64,000 bases of DNA from Symbiodinium microadriaticum (Eukaryota; Sar; Dinophyceae; Suessiales; Symbiodiniaceae), in contig LSRX01000047.1 of NCBI GenBank assembly GCA_001939145.1, positions 16,645 through 80,644 on the forward strand. The letters run 5' to 3'. The notes beneath the pieces were generated by a model. That model was not told where the DNA came from. It made no database searches and worked only from the letters and a program-made list of their open reading frames with translations. The position numbers and the translations under genes were made by a program. This document shows positions 9,736 to 19,912 of this stretch, piece by piece; the first letter of the stretch is position 1, and the number at the start of each line of letters is the position of its first letter.

Positions 9736-10640
9736 CTCCCTGATGCTCAAACCCTAAAACGCCTCATATATAGGGCACGCCACAGTTGGAATAGGTTTTT
9801 TGGCAGACATCTTCATTGCATATCTATGTAGGGGCTATAAAGCCCCTCAAACTCGAAATGCTGAGGCATTGAGAAGCTTCGTGCCGTGAGGAGCTCATTG
9901 GCTTTCAGGTTTCGATTGTAGAAAGTGGGGTCACTGCAAGGGTTAGAACTTGGGATTTTGAGTTTGGGGTTTAAGGCTTAGGGTTTGGGGTGCAAGCCGT
10001 GAGATAACAAAATATGAAGGAGAGTACGCTCATGGCTGTACTTGGGGATACTAGCAGGGAAGCCCTACATCATACGGAAGCTACAGCAGCATGGACAACA
10101 ATGGTGGTATGTTTGTTCTGGTCTTTGTATCTCGTCTTCTGCAACTGCAGAGAGTTCGCAAACCCACAATCCTCAAGCCTGAAAATCCCAAACCCTGAAC
10201 CCCAACGCCTAAACCCGAAGCCCTAAACCCCAAACCCTAAAGGGGGTTGTAGGACTGCCGACAGGAGAGCTCGGGGTCATAGGGACAGGTATGTTGGAGT
10301 TCCAGAAAGCTTGGAGCCCCAATTCTTGGGGATCTAGGGCTTCGGGTTTAGGGTTTAGGGTTTGGATCAGGAGTTCAGGGTTTGACGTTTACGGTTGCTT
10401 GGGTTAAGAGTTGCGAGTTAGGGTTTAAGGTTCAGGGTTTCGGGTGGGTTTAACGCTTAGGGCTTACTCAAACTTTAAGCCCCTGAGCCCCTGAACCCTA
10501 AACCCCAAACCCCATACCCTAGACTCCCTAGACTCTATCTAGACCCCGAAGCCTTTAACCCCAGCTCGTCCAGGCGCGGCTAAGGGAGGTGATGCAAGCC
10601 CCCGAGGTTTCTCATGGAGAACCCATCAAAGCCAGAAGCC
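9736..10640. other. Unique sequence with telomere-like patches
   Basis: TTTAGGG-like stretches at 9965-9990 and 10340-10450; CCCTAAA-like at 10190-10240 and 10470-10560. Frames at 10014-10226 are not convincing. Confidence 0.5.
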
Positions 10641-10668
10641 TCAAGACGGAACATGCTTCAAAAGCTCT

Positions 10669-11130
10669 TTGCCAAGGAAGTATGCCTCAAAATATCTTGA
10701 GCTTCTGATTGGGGTGCGAGGAACAGTGTTGAAATCAGTTATCCTACCCCAAAACCCAGCCGGCCCTGCTACGCCCTGGTCTAGTCCAGTCGTTCCGAGG
10801 CTGAAACGCGGCGACTGGCTAGCCCGAGACATTGAGAGGCCGTTGCTTGGGAGAAATGGTTTAGGCTCCGGTTTTGGGTAACAGACCGCCGGCCTCAAGC
10901 TTGCACTTGCTTTCAGATTCTACAGTATTACTGTCATGAGTCATACCCAAACCCTAAGCACCAACACCAAAAGACCGCCGGCCTCAGACATCTTTTTCGC
11001 CAGCGACGGCGGCAGCAATCCGTATGGCGGAAGGACTGTGACTGGGAAGGGGTCGGTCGGCGCAGTTTCCGATGACGGGCTTTGGCACTTAAACAGTATA
11101 CGGGCGGGTGGCGAAAGACAAGAGCTGGAG
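10669..11130 (+). CDS. Two exon-like frames, unknown
   Basis: 10669-10881 reads YASKYLELLIGVRGTVLKSV then a Pro-rich segment; 10970-11130 reads DIFFASDGGSNPYGGRTVTG followed by KGSVGAVSDDGLWHLNS. Both look protein-like, but 10898-10641 is also open on the minus strand. No family recognised. Confidence 0.25.
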
Positions 11131-11203
11131 TTAGTAACCCTAAACCCTAAAACCCTGAGCCCTAAACCCTACAGTTAGTACTTGTTACAGTGCGCCTTTG
11201 CAG

Positions 11204-11231
11204 GTCCCACATGCCTTGTCAAGGGCTGTGT
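11204..11231 (+). CDS. Micro-exon candidate
   Basis: Acceptor-like GTGCGCCTTTGCAG ends at 11203 and a GTTTAGAG donor starts at 11232. The 28-base island (VPHALSRAV in one frame) is bracketed by CCCTAAA (11138-11174) and TTTAGGG (11233-11297). Confidence 0.35.
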
Positions 11232-11303
11232 GTTTAGAGTTTAGGGTTCAGGGTTCAGGGTTCAGGGTTTAGGGTTTAGGGTTTAGGGTTTAGGGTTCAT
11301 TTA

Positions 11304-11520
11304 TTGTCCATCTCTGATTGGCTTGGCTTGTCTGCCACTTGCATGTGGGCAACACTGGCTGACACTCTCACCAAGCTATATGCCACAGCAAGGGTGCAGG
11401 TTAGACTCCGCAGGCCCCAAAGTTCCATCCGCATATGTGCTACAAGTAATGGTGACTTAGTCTTTCACCATGTATTGTCACACACTTTATCTACCAGATA
11501 TAACCAGGTGGGTTTACGAA
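11304..11520 (+). CDS. Exon-like frame, unknown
   Basis: The open frame after the TTTAGGG patch reads CMWATLADTLTKLYATARVQ then RICATSNGDLVFHHVLSHTL, free of repeats, and ends near the CCCTAAA patch at 11545. No family recognised. Confidence 0.3.
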
Positions 11521-11678
11521 GCCCAAGTTCCTCAAGCGCCAACACCCTCAACCCTAAAGCCTAAAACCCACAAACCCTCAACTCTAAACCCTAAAACCCT
11601 AAAGCCCTAGAATCCCAAAGCCCGAAAGCCCCAAACCGTAAAGCTCTACTCCCTAAACTCTCCACCCTAAATTTAAAT

Positions 11679-11785
11679 GGGACTTTCCGAGAATCAGGGG
11701 GTGCCTTATTTTGGGGCCCTTATGATAAGGATCCTACTACCTAGGGTACTATATTAGGGTTCCCTATTTTCAGAAACCCCCTACA
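11679..11785. mobile_element. Palindromic element, family B copy 1
   Basis: Left TGGGACTTTCCGAGAATCAG and right CTATTTTCAGAAACCCCCTA are imperfect inverted ends. The inner GATAAGGATCCTACTA and GGGTACTATATTAGGGTTCC match the copy at 37458-37561 across the whole length. Confidence 0.65.
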
Positions 11786-11806
11786 TCCCGAAGCGGGGTA
11801 TGCCAG

Positions 11807-11882
11807 GCTCTGGCCATGTTGCGCCGGAGAGGGCGGAGCGTGGCCAAGGAGCCTTGGAGAACCCGAGGGGCTTGGCGTAGTG
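11807..11882 (+). CDS. Exon island, basic
   Basis: Acceptor-like TATGCCAG ends at 11806 and the donor is the GT of GGTTTAGGG at 11883. The 76 bases encode ALAMLRRRGRSVAKEPWRTR GAWRS without stop. Upstream: family B element, then CCCTAAA; downstream: a long TTTAGGG patch. Function unknown. Confidence 0.45.
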
Positions 11883-12260
11883 GTTTAGGGTTGAGGGTTT
11901 AGGAGTTTAGGGGTTTGAGGGTTTAGGGTTTAGGAGTTTAGGGGTTGAGGGTTTAGGGTTTAGGGTTCAGGGTTGAGGGTTTAGGGTTTAGGGTTCAGGG
12001 TTGAGGTTTTTAGGGTTTAGGGTTCAGGGTTGAGGGTTTAGGGTTTAGNGGGTTTAGGGTTCAGGGTTGAGGGTTTAGGGTTTAGGGTTCAGGGTTGAGG
12101 TTTTTAGGGTTTAGGGTTCAGGGTTGAGGGTTTAGGGTTTAGGGTTGAGGGTTTTAGGGTGTGTGGTTTGGGGTTTTAAGGTTTAGGGTTGAGGAACTCC
12201 TAGGAGCTTAGGGTTTAGTCGAGGGTTAGGGTTTAGAGTTTTTGAAGGTAAATTAGGGGC
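11883..12260 (+). repeat. TTTAGGG/TTCAGGG/TTGAGGG higher-order array with gap
   Basis: Ordered mixtures of GGTTTAGGG, GGTTCAGGG and GGTTGAGGG. A single n at 12049 marks an assembly join, and the ~75 bases before it (from 11976) recur after it (from about 12067). Confidence 0.9.
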
Positions 12261-12817
12261 CAACATAATTCGAAGGATAGGGTTCCTCGAAGGGGTTTTC
12301 AAGGGGTTCTATAAGGCTGCTACGAGAAGCCAAGTTCCTTAGGGCAGGGTTTCGGAGTATCTCTTACTATAGCCAGATTTACGGAACACTAAGGAAAAGT
12401 ACTAGTGGATATCATAGCCCAAAGAAACCCCAAGCCCCAAATCACCCGAGTTTAGACTTCTTCCCTAAAGCCCAAACTCTAAACCCTGCACTCAAGACCT
12501 GCACCCCAAGCAGTAAATGCAAAGCCCTGAACAGCATTGGTAGGCAAAAGCAACGTCACCACTTCAGAGTTTTTTGACATATCCCGGACCGACCCCCAAT
12601 TTCGGGGAGCTTTGACTTTAAAGTTTCAGAAATCCTGAAGCTTCAGAGAAGAGTGGCATAATAGACCCCTGACTAGGCAACCTGCTCCACTGCCACAGGA
12701 GGGGTTGAGGTTTGAGGTAGATATAATATAATATAGTATAATATAATAAGGCTCCGTTTGTCTGCCGGGTTAGCCTTCACTGGCCTTCACTGCGCCGCGG
12801 ATTCTCCTTCCGTGCAG
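12261..12817. other. No gene recognised
   Basis: Contains GGGTTCCTCGAAGGGG-type short repeats (12285-12310), a CCCTAAA patch at 12465-12500 and a short TATAATATAG pentamer tract at 12717-12752. Ends in a pyrimidine-rich acceptor-like tract (TTCTCCTTCCGTGCAG). Confidence 0.5.
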
Positions 12818-13050
12818 GATGGGCAGCTACGTGCCACGGCGTTGGGCGTCGCTGCTGGAGCAGCCTCCTGCCGAAAGTTCGATTCCAAATGAAACGATAG
12901 GTTCTTCCGGAAGGAGTTTAACCCTAAACCCTAAACCCCAAACCCGAGCGCTCTGTGGCGTCTGCCGCCCCCCCAAGGCGCTGGGTGGCAGTGGCGCCGG
13001 AGTGGCCGAGCCGAGATTATTTTTCCGGGGACGCGGGTGGGTTGGTGGCA
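12818..13050 (+). CDS. Exon-like island(s) after strong acceptor
   Basis: The TTCTCCTTCCGTGCAG acceptor ends at 12817. Two frames are plausible: GSYVPRRWASLLEQPPAESS, or DGQLRATALGVAAGAASCRK (stop near 12890). A CCCTAAA patch at 12918-12945 separates a second GC-rich island (12950-13050: CRPPKALGGSGAGVAEP). Unknown function. Confidence 0.35.
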
Positions 13051-13340
13051 AGTCTTAGGGTTTGGACTATACGGGAATATTAAAGGACTTTGCGAGCTTT
13101 CCAACCGGTTCTAGAAGGGTTCTATGGATTCAGGGTTGAAAGTCTTAGGGTTCAGGAGTGTGTTGGACTGCTTAGATTAGGGTTGGAGTTGAAGGTTTTG
13201 GCTTTGGAGTTTATGTTATCGGGTTGAGATAGGCTTGCAAGGTGCATCCAGGGTTCAGTGGTTTAGGGTTGAGGGTTAGGGGTTTAGGTTTTTTGCTGGT
13301 TGCAGACCTTGTAGTTGGAACACAACGTGGCAAGACTACA

Positions 13341-13425
13341 GGGGTTTTACCGTCGGAGTAAAGGAACAACTCTACTAATTATAGTATAATGGACCCCAAA
13401 ACCCTATTCTACTTATGAAGGCCCC
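13341..13425. mobile_element. Short element, family E
   Basis: Right half CCAAAACCCTATTCT...TTATGAAGGCCCC is shared with 42380-42444 and 48784-48846; the reverse form occurs at 28137 and 13555. The left half carries a weakly inverted GGGG...TAATTATAG arm. Confidence 0.45.
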
Positions 13426-14210
13426 TAAACCCTAAACCCTTATAGTAGCCCTTATAGAACCCTTTAAGGAACCCTGAAACCTAAGCCCTAAACCGCAGGT
13501 ACAAAGTTCCTGCATAGAAAACGCCGTCGGCGGTGGTGCAGTGCACATACCATAGGGGATTTAACAATTAGAAAGGGGTTTGGGGGTATATTATACTACA
13601 ATCATAGTAAGGAACTCCGCAAATAGTATTGGCAATAAACCCTAAACACTGGTGAGAATTGCACCAGTGGTCGGGCATCGGTCGCCCGCTTGAGCGCCAT
13701 CCATTTTCGGGTCTAGTCCATTCGGCAGGTGAGTTGTTACACCCTAATATGTAGGCCCTTACCTTATTCGACCTGTGCTTCTGGGAGTCCCTTTTGGCGC
13801 TTCATTTGTCCTGACGCCGAGCTCGTTACTACCTAGACCCCAAGCCCGAGCCATAAGCCCCTTATGTAACCTAAGCTCTCAACCCTCAACCCTCAACCCT
13901 AAACCCTGGAGGGTTTGGTCAGATGGGATGTGAAAGAGTTGCTTGAAGATCCTGAGCCTGAAGCTGATTGACATCGAGAGTTACCAGGGAAGTGAAGGGG
14001 TGAGAACGCTGCGCCCGCTCAAAGGCTGGCCCTCACAGCTGCCAGCTGCCTCCTACTACGTAGATTCCTGAGCTAAGACTGTAGCAGACGGAAAAAGGCC
14101 CTCAAAAAAAAACACCTAAACCCTAAACCCTAAACCCTAATCCCTAAACGCTAAACCCTAAACCCTCAACCCTCAGCCCTAAACCCTCTAAACCCTAAAC
14201 CCCCTAAAAT
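13426..14210. other. Mixed CCCTAAA patches and unique sequence
   Basis: CCCTAAA at 13430, 13870-13905 and 14112-14205. A reverse-oriented family E fragment lies at 13555-13590. An island at 13930-13970 reads WDVKELLEDPEPEAD after TTGGTCAG and may be an exon, but there is no further support. Confidence 0.45.
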
Positions 14211-14306
14211 GAGGCCTTGGGTCTCGTGGCCGGCGGCTCTTTTGGAGCCGTGTGCGGGCTGCTGCCCGCGCTGGTGACCTTCGGCTCTTCGGCGACAGCA
14301 AGGAAT
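14211..14306 (+). CDS. Glycine-rich hydrophobic exon
   Basis: The open frame EALGLVAGGSFGAVCGLLPA LVTFGSSATARN is Gly/Ala-rich and membrane-like. I recall near-identical GLVPALFTFGLS-type segments in dinoflagellate proteins with glycine-zipper-like hydrophobic repeats. CCCTAAA (14112-14205) directly precedes it and TTTAGGG follows near 14325. No clear GT donor; GA or GT at 14304-14312 is possible. Confidence 0.45.
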
Positions 14307-15912
14307 GTTTGGAAGTTGAGGGTTTATGGTTAAATCTATTATAGTATATATGATGATTAAGTTTTAGGGGTAGGGGTTTAGGGTTTTAGGGCTTTTATTT
14401 CAGTGTGGAGGTTTCAGGTTTTTGGTGTTCGGGCCTGGCAACTAGGGCAGGGTTTGGGGGCTTCGGGGACGAAGGCCGACAGATTTCGGACCTCCTCTGC
14501 GCTGCGACTTTGATCAATTTCTCTTGAGTTCATGGTTTCCGAATGTAGTGTTTTGCGGCACATGTTGGCGATTTATGGGGCCTGCGTAGGCCTGTTAGAT
14601 TGCGTTGTGGGCAGAAGCAGAATTGGTCCTGACTTGCACTCATGCTTGAGATGTCAATCTGAACCGCACCTCACCGGCCAAGTATTGCTATGCCAATACT
14701 ATTTCTTAGGGTTCTGAATTATAGCTATAGTATAACATACACCGAAACCCTATGCTAATTATTATGCTAACTGTTGAGGCGCCTTTATTGGTTACTAGCA
14801 GTGCTTGCAGCTGTTCCGAAGTATGCTAGCAACTTGTAATAGATATCACCCGGTTGACTTACCATGATTTCAGCTAGTTGTGTGAGTACTGAGACTATTG
14901 TCGCAGTAGCACAAGGCCTTTAGCTGGTAGCACCGTTGCTATTCCCACTACATTGTTAGATGCCTTTCTCAACTCTCATCACTCGCTCCTAATGACAGGC
15001 CAACGAATGCAGTTGCCCTTGCTGCTATTTTTTCGACCATGGCTGAAGAGCGCCTGGCTACGGTTGACCATTTGCTATGAACGAGTACAAGCTGCAAGCA
15101 AACAAGTTGGGATCTGATTCGCCGTGTGGCCCGGAGTTTAGTTTAGGGCTTTGGGTCTACGGCTTGGGTGACAGCGAGAGTTGCAGTGTCCGTAGTGGCG
15201 CTGCAATGAGCCACCCTTGCATGATGCAGCATTGAAGCACAAACAAGGCCCAATAACCTAGAGCCCCCGAGCCTCCACCTGTAGCCTTAGACCCTCACCC
15301 GAAACTAAGCCCTAAAACTAGAGCCCAGCCCCTAGACCCTAGCCGATGAACAATCCTCATAGAACCTTAAATCTTAAATCCTAGATGCCTTAAGGCGTCT
15401 CTGTGCCCACCGGTGCAGTTGTCCGGCTCTCAGTGTCTGCAGCCTCGAAACCTAAAACCCAACCCCGAGACAACTAAACCTTCAACCCTCGAACACCGGA
15501 AATACACCAGCGTTTTTCCTCAACTCCCCCATTCCAAAAAATAGAACAGTCTTAATGTGGGCTCCCTGCTGTGTTTATCTGTTGCTTCACGGTTTGGGGT
15601 TTAGTAGGGATGGGTTTCGGGTTGATGGTTCGCGGGAAATAAGTTCCGCATGTAGGCCAGTCGGTATTTAGGGTTTTAGGGTTTGCGGTTTAGGATGTTC
15701 AGGGCAGGCACCGAAGCCAGGGTCTAAATTGCTTGTGTCTCGGGTGCTGCAGGTGTAAAGAGGCATCTTCAATACCGGCATGCCTAAACCCTAAACCCTA
15801 AAACCAATAACACCCTAAACCTTTTCAAGAGAGGATCTTGAGCACATGCCCATTTGCAAGCAAGCTCCGAAGTAATGGTCATAGTCATTGAATTATGGCC
15901 GAAAGACTCCAT
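14307..15912. other. Long stretch without recognised gene
   Basis: TTTAGGG near 14365-14390; unique sequence 14400-15240 with no supported frame (a 61-codon frame at 14532-14717 has no features); degenerate CCCTAAA at 15255-15330 and 15785-15815; TTTAGGG-like at 15590-15690. Confidence 0.5.
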
Positions 15913-16012
15913 GGTTCTTAGTAGGGAACGGGGGAATGGATCCCTATGATAACCGCTTGAGGTCCCCTATAGTAGTCCCAACAACCCATTACTCCATTCC
16001 CTACTAAGAACC
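15913..16012. mobile_element. Palindromic MITE-like element, near-perfect ends
   Basis: Left GGTTCTTAGTAGGGAA and right TTCCCTACTAAGAACC are exact inverted repeats. 100 bp, non-coding. The only copy of its type seen here. Confidence 0.7.
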
Positions 16013-16159
16013 AGTCAGAAGAAGAGGAGCAGAAGCACCACCATTGATGTTATGGTAGACGAAGGAGTGGTGAATCCCCACAGCGGACCACCAAAATCTA
16101 CAGATGTCCAGATCCCTGTGGCGTGAGCCCAGAAGCATCACGGGCCCTGGATCCCGAAT

Positions 16160-16396
16160 CGTAAAGCCCTCTATAAACTCCGAACCCCCAAACCCCATCA
16201 CTCCCCAAAACACCCCAAATCCCGAAGCCCTTCAACGCTAAACGAAAGAAACCTTCTACCCGAAACCCTAAACCCCAAACCTTCAACCCGAAACCGTAAG
16301 CCCTAAGCCTCAATCCCTAAGCCCTAAGGCCTAAACCTTAATCCCAAACCTCAGTCCCTAAACTCCAAACCCAAGAGCTAAGACGTATTTCTAAAG
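16160..16396 (-). repeat. Degenerate CCCTAAA patch
   Basis: CCCCAAACC/CCCTAAGCC variants from about 16180 to 16375, just upstream of the exon island at 16397. Confidence 0.8.
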
Positions 16397-16478
16397 AGAC
16401 CTCCGACGGCCGAGTTGGGCGGCACGACCGGCCTCGTCACAGGAGCAGCTGCTGGAGGAGCATTGAGCTGTCGTTTCC
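16397..16478 (+). CDS. Glycine-rich hydrophobic exon (second)
   Basis: The frame reads PPTAELGGTTGLVTGAAAGG ALSC. It has the same Gly/Ala membrane-like character as 14211-14306 and resembles GGATG..VGAAAGG repeats I associate with dinoflagellate proteins. A CCCTAAA patch lies upstream. The downstream border is undefined. The two exons could belong to one gene ~2.2 kb apart. Confidence 0.4.
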
Positions 16479-16559
16479 GGGACCGTTTTTGGGAGTTCTT
16501 GGTTGTGAGTTATCAGTTAGACGGTTTTTGTAGGCTATAGGGTTGCAGAAAAGTTTCCA

Positions 16560-16975
16560 GTGTTTCGTCCGAAAATAAGGTTCGATAAATAGGGTCCATG
16601 ACGGTCGTTTGCCCCAGTGTGTCATCGAACAAGGTGTGAAAATCATGGCAGGGCCCATACTTTTGCATGTTAGCATTGTTCAACATGGCGTCCCCGCTAT
16701 GATGACATGCGCAGCTAAAAACGCAAAACTCGATGTTTCTGCGCGGCCGATGTTCTTGATTTTGACAGGGAAGTGCAGTGGCAGGACGGGACTTAAGCCA
16801 GGTTCTGCACAATGTGTTCTCTCACAACGGCTTCGAGCAATGTTGGAAAAGCATGGCAGGACCGATACTTTCGCAAATTAGCATTGCTCAACATGGCATT
16901 AGCATTATGATGATATGCGGAAAAAAACGCATAAGCAAAACAAAAGCGATGTTTCTGCGCGGAGACGTTGTTAAT
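16560..16975. repeat. Diverged tandem duplication (~210 bp)
   Basis: 16635-16760 and 16841-16970 share CATGGCAGG, TTAGCATTGYTCAACATGGC, TATGATGAYATGCG and GATGTTTCTGCGCGG in the same order. Both copies keep long open frames on both strands. No function recognised. Confidence 0.7.
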
Positions 16976-16980
16976 AAATA

Positions 16981-17090
16981 GTCTGGGCATGGATGCACTG
17001 GCCAATGGATGGGTTGGTTGCATGGACGTGATCACGGTTTGGGCATGGACGCACTGGCCGCTGGAGGGGTTGACAGCATGGACAGGGCGA
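16981..17090 (+). repeat. Two-copy 57-bp repeat
   Basis: GGGCATGGAYGCACTGGCC...GGGGTTG...GCATGGAC occurs at 16984 and 17041, 57 bp apart. Confidence 0.75.
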
Positions 17091-18011
17091 ACGAGGGTGA
17101 TGGAGCCGATAAATAGATACGACCATTTAGGGTCTAGATTCAGGTCAACCTTAGGGGCTTCGGACTCTCCGAGTTGAGGGTTTAGGAGTTTTCGGTTTCA
17201 GTGATTCAGGCCTTCTGGTATTTTGTTGGGCCCCGCAAAGCCCTAAGCTCTAAACCCTAAACCCTAAACCCTAAACCCGAAGCCCTGATATTTCTTTGAA
17301 AGGCAGGTTTGTCGTTGATAGTCTCACTGTTCATTTCTCATGCTTTGGGATAACCGTGGTGGTAGCTTTAGGTGCTGCTGTTGCGTTCGTTTTGTTTCCT
17401 ATAGCCTCCATTACTAGTCTTATCATCGTCTTGCTGCAGCCTCCATTGTCATCTCTTTGCCTCTCTAAAATGTCCTTGTTCCTGTTCAACGGGTTCCTTT
17501 TGCCGTGACCATGCTTGCATTTCAGACTTCTCCCTGGCTTTGCCAGTCATATGACCCCTACTCCTGCCGGCATGTAGGCTGATTCGGAAGACTGCCAAGT
17601 CTTACTAGTACGATTGGCTGTTCTTATCCTGCACTTTTGGATGGCTGAGCTTCTTCCTGTTGCTGTTATCTCCCATTGTTGCGATTATTCATTGTCTCTC
17701 GCAGCTTAGATTTCTCTTCTTGCAACAACAAGTGCTTCAGCGCCAGGTGTTGTTGCTCTGTCCTTGGCAAACACGCCCCCATGCCTAGACGTTCCAGCTT
17801 CAAAGATTAGCCTCAGGCACTATATATATATATATATATCTCTCTCTCTCTCTCTCTTTGTATCTCTAGATATATGTATATATAGATATATGTATATATC
17901 CAGGTAGGGTTGCTCGTGGGCATAGCTGCCCTAGTTTTTACCCCTCCGCCTTCTAACAGCATTCACGGGGACCTATCCCCTGAAGCCCTGAACCCGAAAT
18001 CCTAGGCCTAG
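17091..18011. other. No gene recognised; one microsatellite
   Basis: CCCTAAA at 17240-17285; T-rich, TG-rich sequence at 17290-17800 with a hydrophobic but unsupported frame; (TA)n(TC)n at 17820-17860. Confidence 0.5.
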
Positions 18012-18106
18012 GCCCCGAACCTCGTGACGAAGCGCATGACGAGGAGCCGCTGGCGCCGTCGGCGGCGGCATCGTGGCCCGTGTCGGCTGGGCTTGGGCCA
18101 CAGAAG
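18012..18106 (+). CDS. Exon island, Ala/Pro-rich
   Basis: A CCTAG acceptor-like border and a CAGAAG/GTTTGAGG donor at 18107 enclose EPRDEAHDEEPLAPSAAASW PVSAGLGPQK. Degenerate CCCTGAA/CCCGAA lies upstream and TTTAGGG downstream (18145-18165). Function unknown. Confidence 0.45.
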
Positions 18107-18288
18107 GTTTGAGGTTGGAGATTAGGGCGATTAGGGACCCTTATAGGGTTTAGGATTTAGGGTTTAGTCAGACCCGTGAAAAGAGGATCTTTGAAGGATC
18201 CTTCTGGGACCCTTACGTCGGCATTATACTGCACTGATGGGGTGTCGTGCTTCACTGTGGTCAGTCACTGCAGATCGTTCACCATTCC

Positions 18289-18545
18289 GCTGCTGGTTGG
18301 TCTCTACAATAGCCAGCTTACAAGGGAAAATGATGGGAAATCGACGCCGTTACTGCAGGATTGTTCGCTTCTGTTGGCTTCTTTTGACTTCTGTGGCGCT
18401 CCCTGTGTTTGCATAGAAGTAAAATTAAAAACTCCCAAAATCCTCAAGATTTGTCGTTCCGATGCATAAGCAATCCTGCAGCAACGGCTCTAGTTCCCAT
18501 CATTTTCCCTTGTAAGCTGGCTACTTTAGAGCGCAACCAGCCGCC
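18289..18545. mobile_element. Fold-back element with ~72-bp arms
   Basis: Arm 18289-18360 and arm 18474-18545 are inverted copies; the core AGCCAGCTTACAAGGGAAAA is identical in both (reverse at about 18506-18525) and the rest is ~85-90% alike. The loop is ~113 bp. The arms would form a strong hairpin. Confidence 0.8.
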
Positions 18546-18619
18546 GAATGTTGAACGATTCGTGGTGCCTAAACCCCGAACTCTAAACCCTAAACCCCGG
18601 ACCCTAAACCCGAGACCCT

Positions 18620-18775
18620 GAACGACGCACCAAGCTAAGCCCCCTCGGCAAAAGAAACGAGCGCCCTGGTCAGCAGTGAGCTTCCGACCCCAAGGAAAAA
18701 GGCATTTCACAACAGAAGAACCCTCTACTCCAAAACCCGGAGCTTCCCAACTCTAGAAGCTGAGCAGACCACCAG
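18620..18775 (+). CDS. Exon-like frame, basic
   Basis: An open frame after degenerate CCCTAAA reads THQAKPPRQKKRAPWSAVSF and on to a stop near 18755. Lys/Arg-rich start. No splice support beyond CAGCAG/TGAG near 18675. Confidence 0.25.
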
Positions 18776-18959
18776 AAAACTCGTTTGGTGGAGAGAGATG
18801 GGCTGAAGATCTGATTTTGGGGTGGGGTCTTTTTTGGGTGTAATTTTTAGTGCTCGGGACCTCGGTTTATTTGGTTTAGGGTCTAAAAAAACCTTTAAAC
18901 TCTAAACACCAAACCCCCAAACCCTAAACCCCAACCCTACTTGCGGCGTCTGAATGAAG

Positions 18960-19022
18960 CGCCAAGGTCCGGCGATCACAGCTCGAGCGCAGTGCCAACG
19001 CTGCCTGGGCTAAGGCTTCACG
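18960..19022 (+). CDS. Exon island between CCCTAAA and TTTAGGG
   Basis: 63 bases between an acceptor-like GAATGAAG and the GT of GGTTTGGGG at 19023. One frame reads AKVRRSQLERSANAAWAKAS, an amphipathic basic helix. CCCTAAA lies at 18900-18940 and TTTAGGG from 19023. Function unknown. Confidence 0.45.
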
Positions 19023-19106
19023 GTTTGGGGTTTAGGGTTTAGCGTTTAGGGTTCAGGCTTTAGGGTTTAGGGTTTGGGGTTTGGGGTTTAGGGGTATTGA
19101 ACTATA

Positions 19107-19209
19107 TGGGTAGTTCTCTAAATTAGGGTCACTTTTTGGGGTCCCCGTTTTAGTACGGCACCCTTATAAACAGGACTCTAAATGGGGCACTACTCTAGAA
19201 AACTGCCCA
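19107..19209. mobile_element. Palindromic element, family A copy 1
   Basis: Left TGGGTAGTTCTCTAAATTAG and right TACTCTAGAAAACTGCCCA are inverted. The centre carries TAGTACGGCACCCTTATAAA, shared with the copy at 50503. Confidence 0.75.
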
Positions 19210-19574
19210 AAAGGTGTTATCAACATTACGATTGGTACCATTCGTTGCCACTGCTAGCATTGCTGTTATTTTGTATTATGATTACGATGATGCCATTCTT
19301 ATGGTTATTTTCTACCCTGATCCAGAATTGCGGGTTAACTTTTTCAGGGGTGCCAAAAGAGACTTCGCCGGAGGGAAAGGGATATCGTAATGCGGAATGT
19401 TTATTTCGCATGTTGAGGCGCACTAAGAACCCAAACCCTAATCCTAGAACCTCTGCAGGGGAGGCCATTGGATTGGTGTTGTGGTTGAGTTGTCATTGAA
19501 ATGATCAGCTACATGCTAGTAGCTAGTAGGTTGGGTAGCGCCGCACACACACACACAAACGGCACATTCAGTGT
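19210..19574. other. No gene recognised
   Basis: Unique sequence with small TTTAGGG/CCCTAA fragments and a short (CA)n near 19544-19557. Confidence 0.45.
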
Positions 19575-19912
19575 CACATCGTGGGTGCCGGACGACTTCG
19601 TGTGCTCGGCTCCCGTCCACATCCGAGTCGACCAGGATGATGAGTTGAATTGCTCCTCATGATCCAGAGTTTCGTGGTCCTCGAGAACATACCTACCGCA
19701 TATGGCGACATTATACATGGCGAGAACCTGACCGCGCACATGCCGGCGCCCATGCGGCAACGTGAAGAACGGCCCGGCAACAGGCGGAAGAGGACGATGT
19801 GTGATGGTTCCACCTGGTCAAGGTGCAAATCCAAACAGCTGGTACATATTTGCGATATAAAGTCGGGAGCGCAGGGCAGCCTTAAAAGCTCCGAGGACCT
19901 CTTGATGGGCTA
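19575..19912 (+). CDS. Two adjacent exon-like frames, unknown
   Basis: 19575-19663 after CATTCAG reads VTSWVPDDFVCSAPVHIRVD then QDDELNCSS and a stop. From 19665 a second frame reads SFVVLENIPTAYGDIIHGEN then Arg-rich text to a stop at 19911-19913. The absence of repeats and the composition suggest coding, but the minus strand is also open (19834-19509). Confidence 0.3.
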
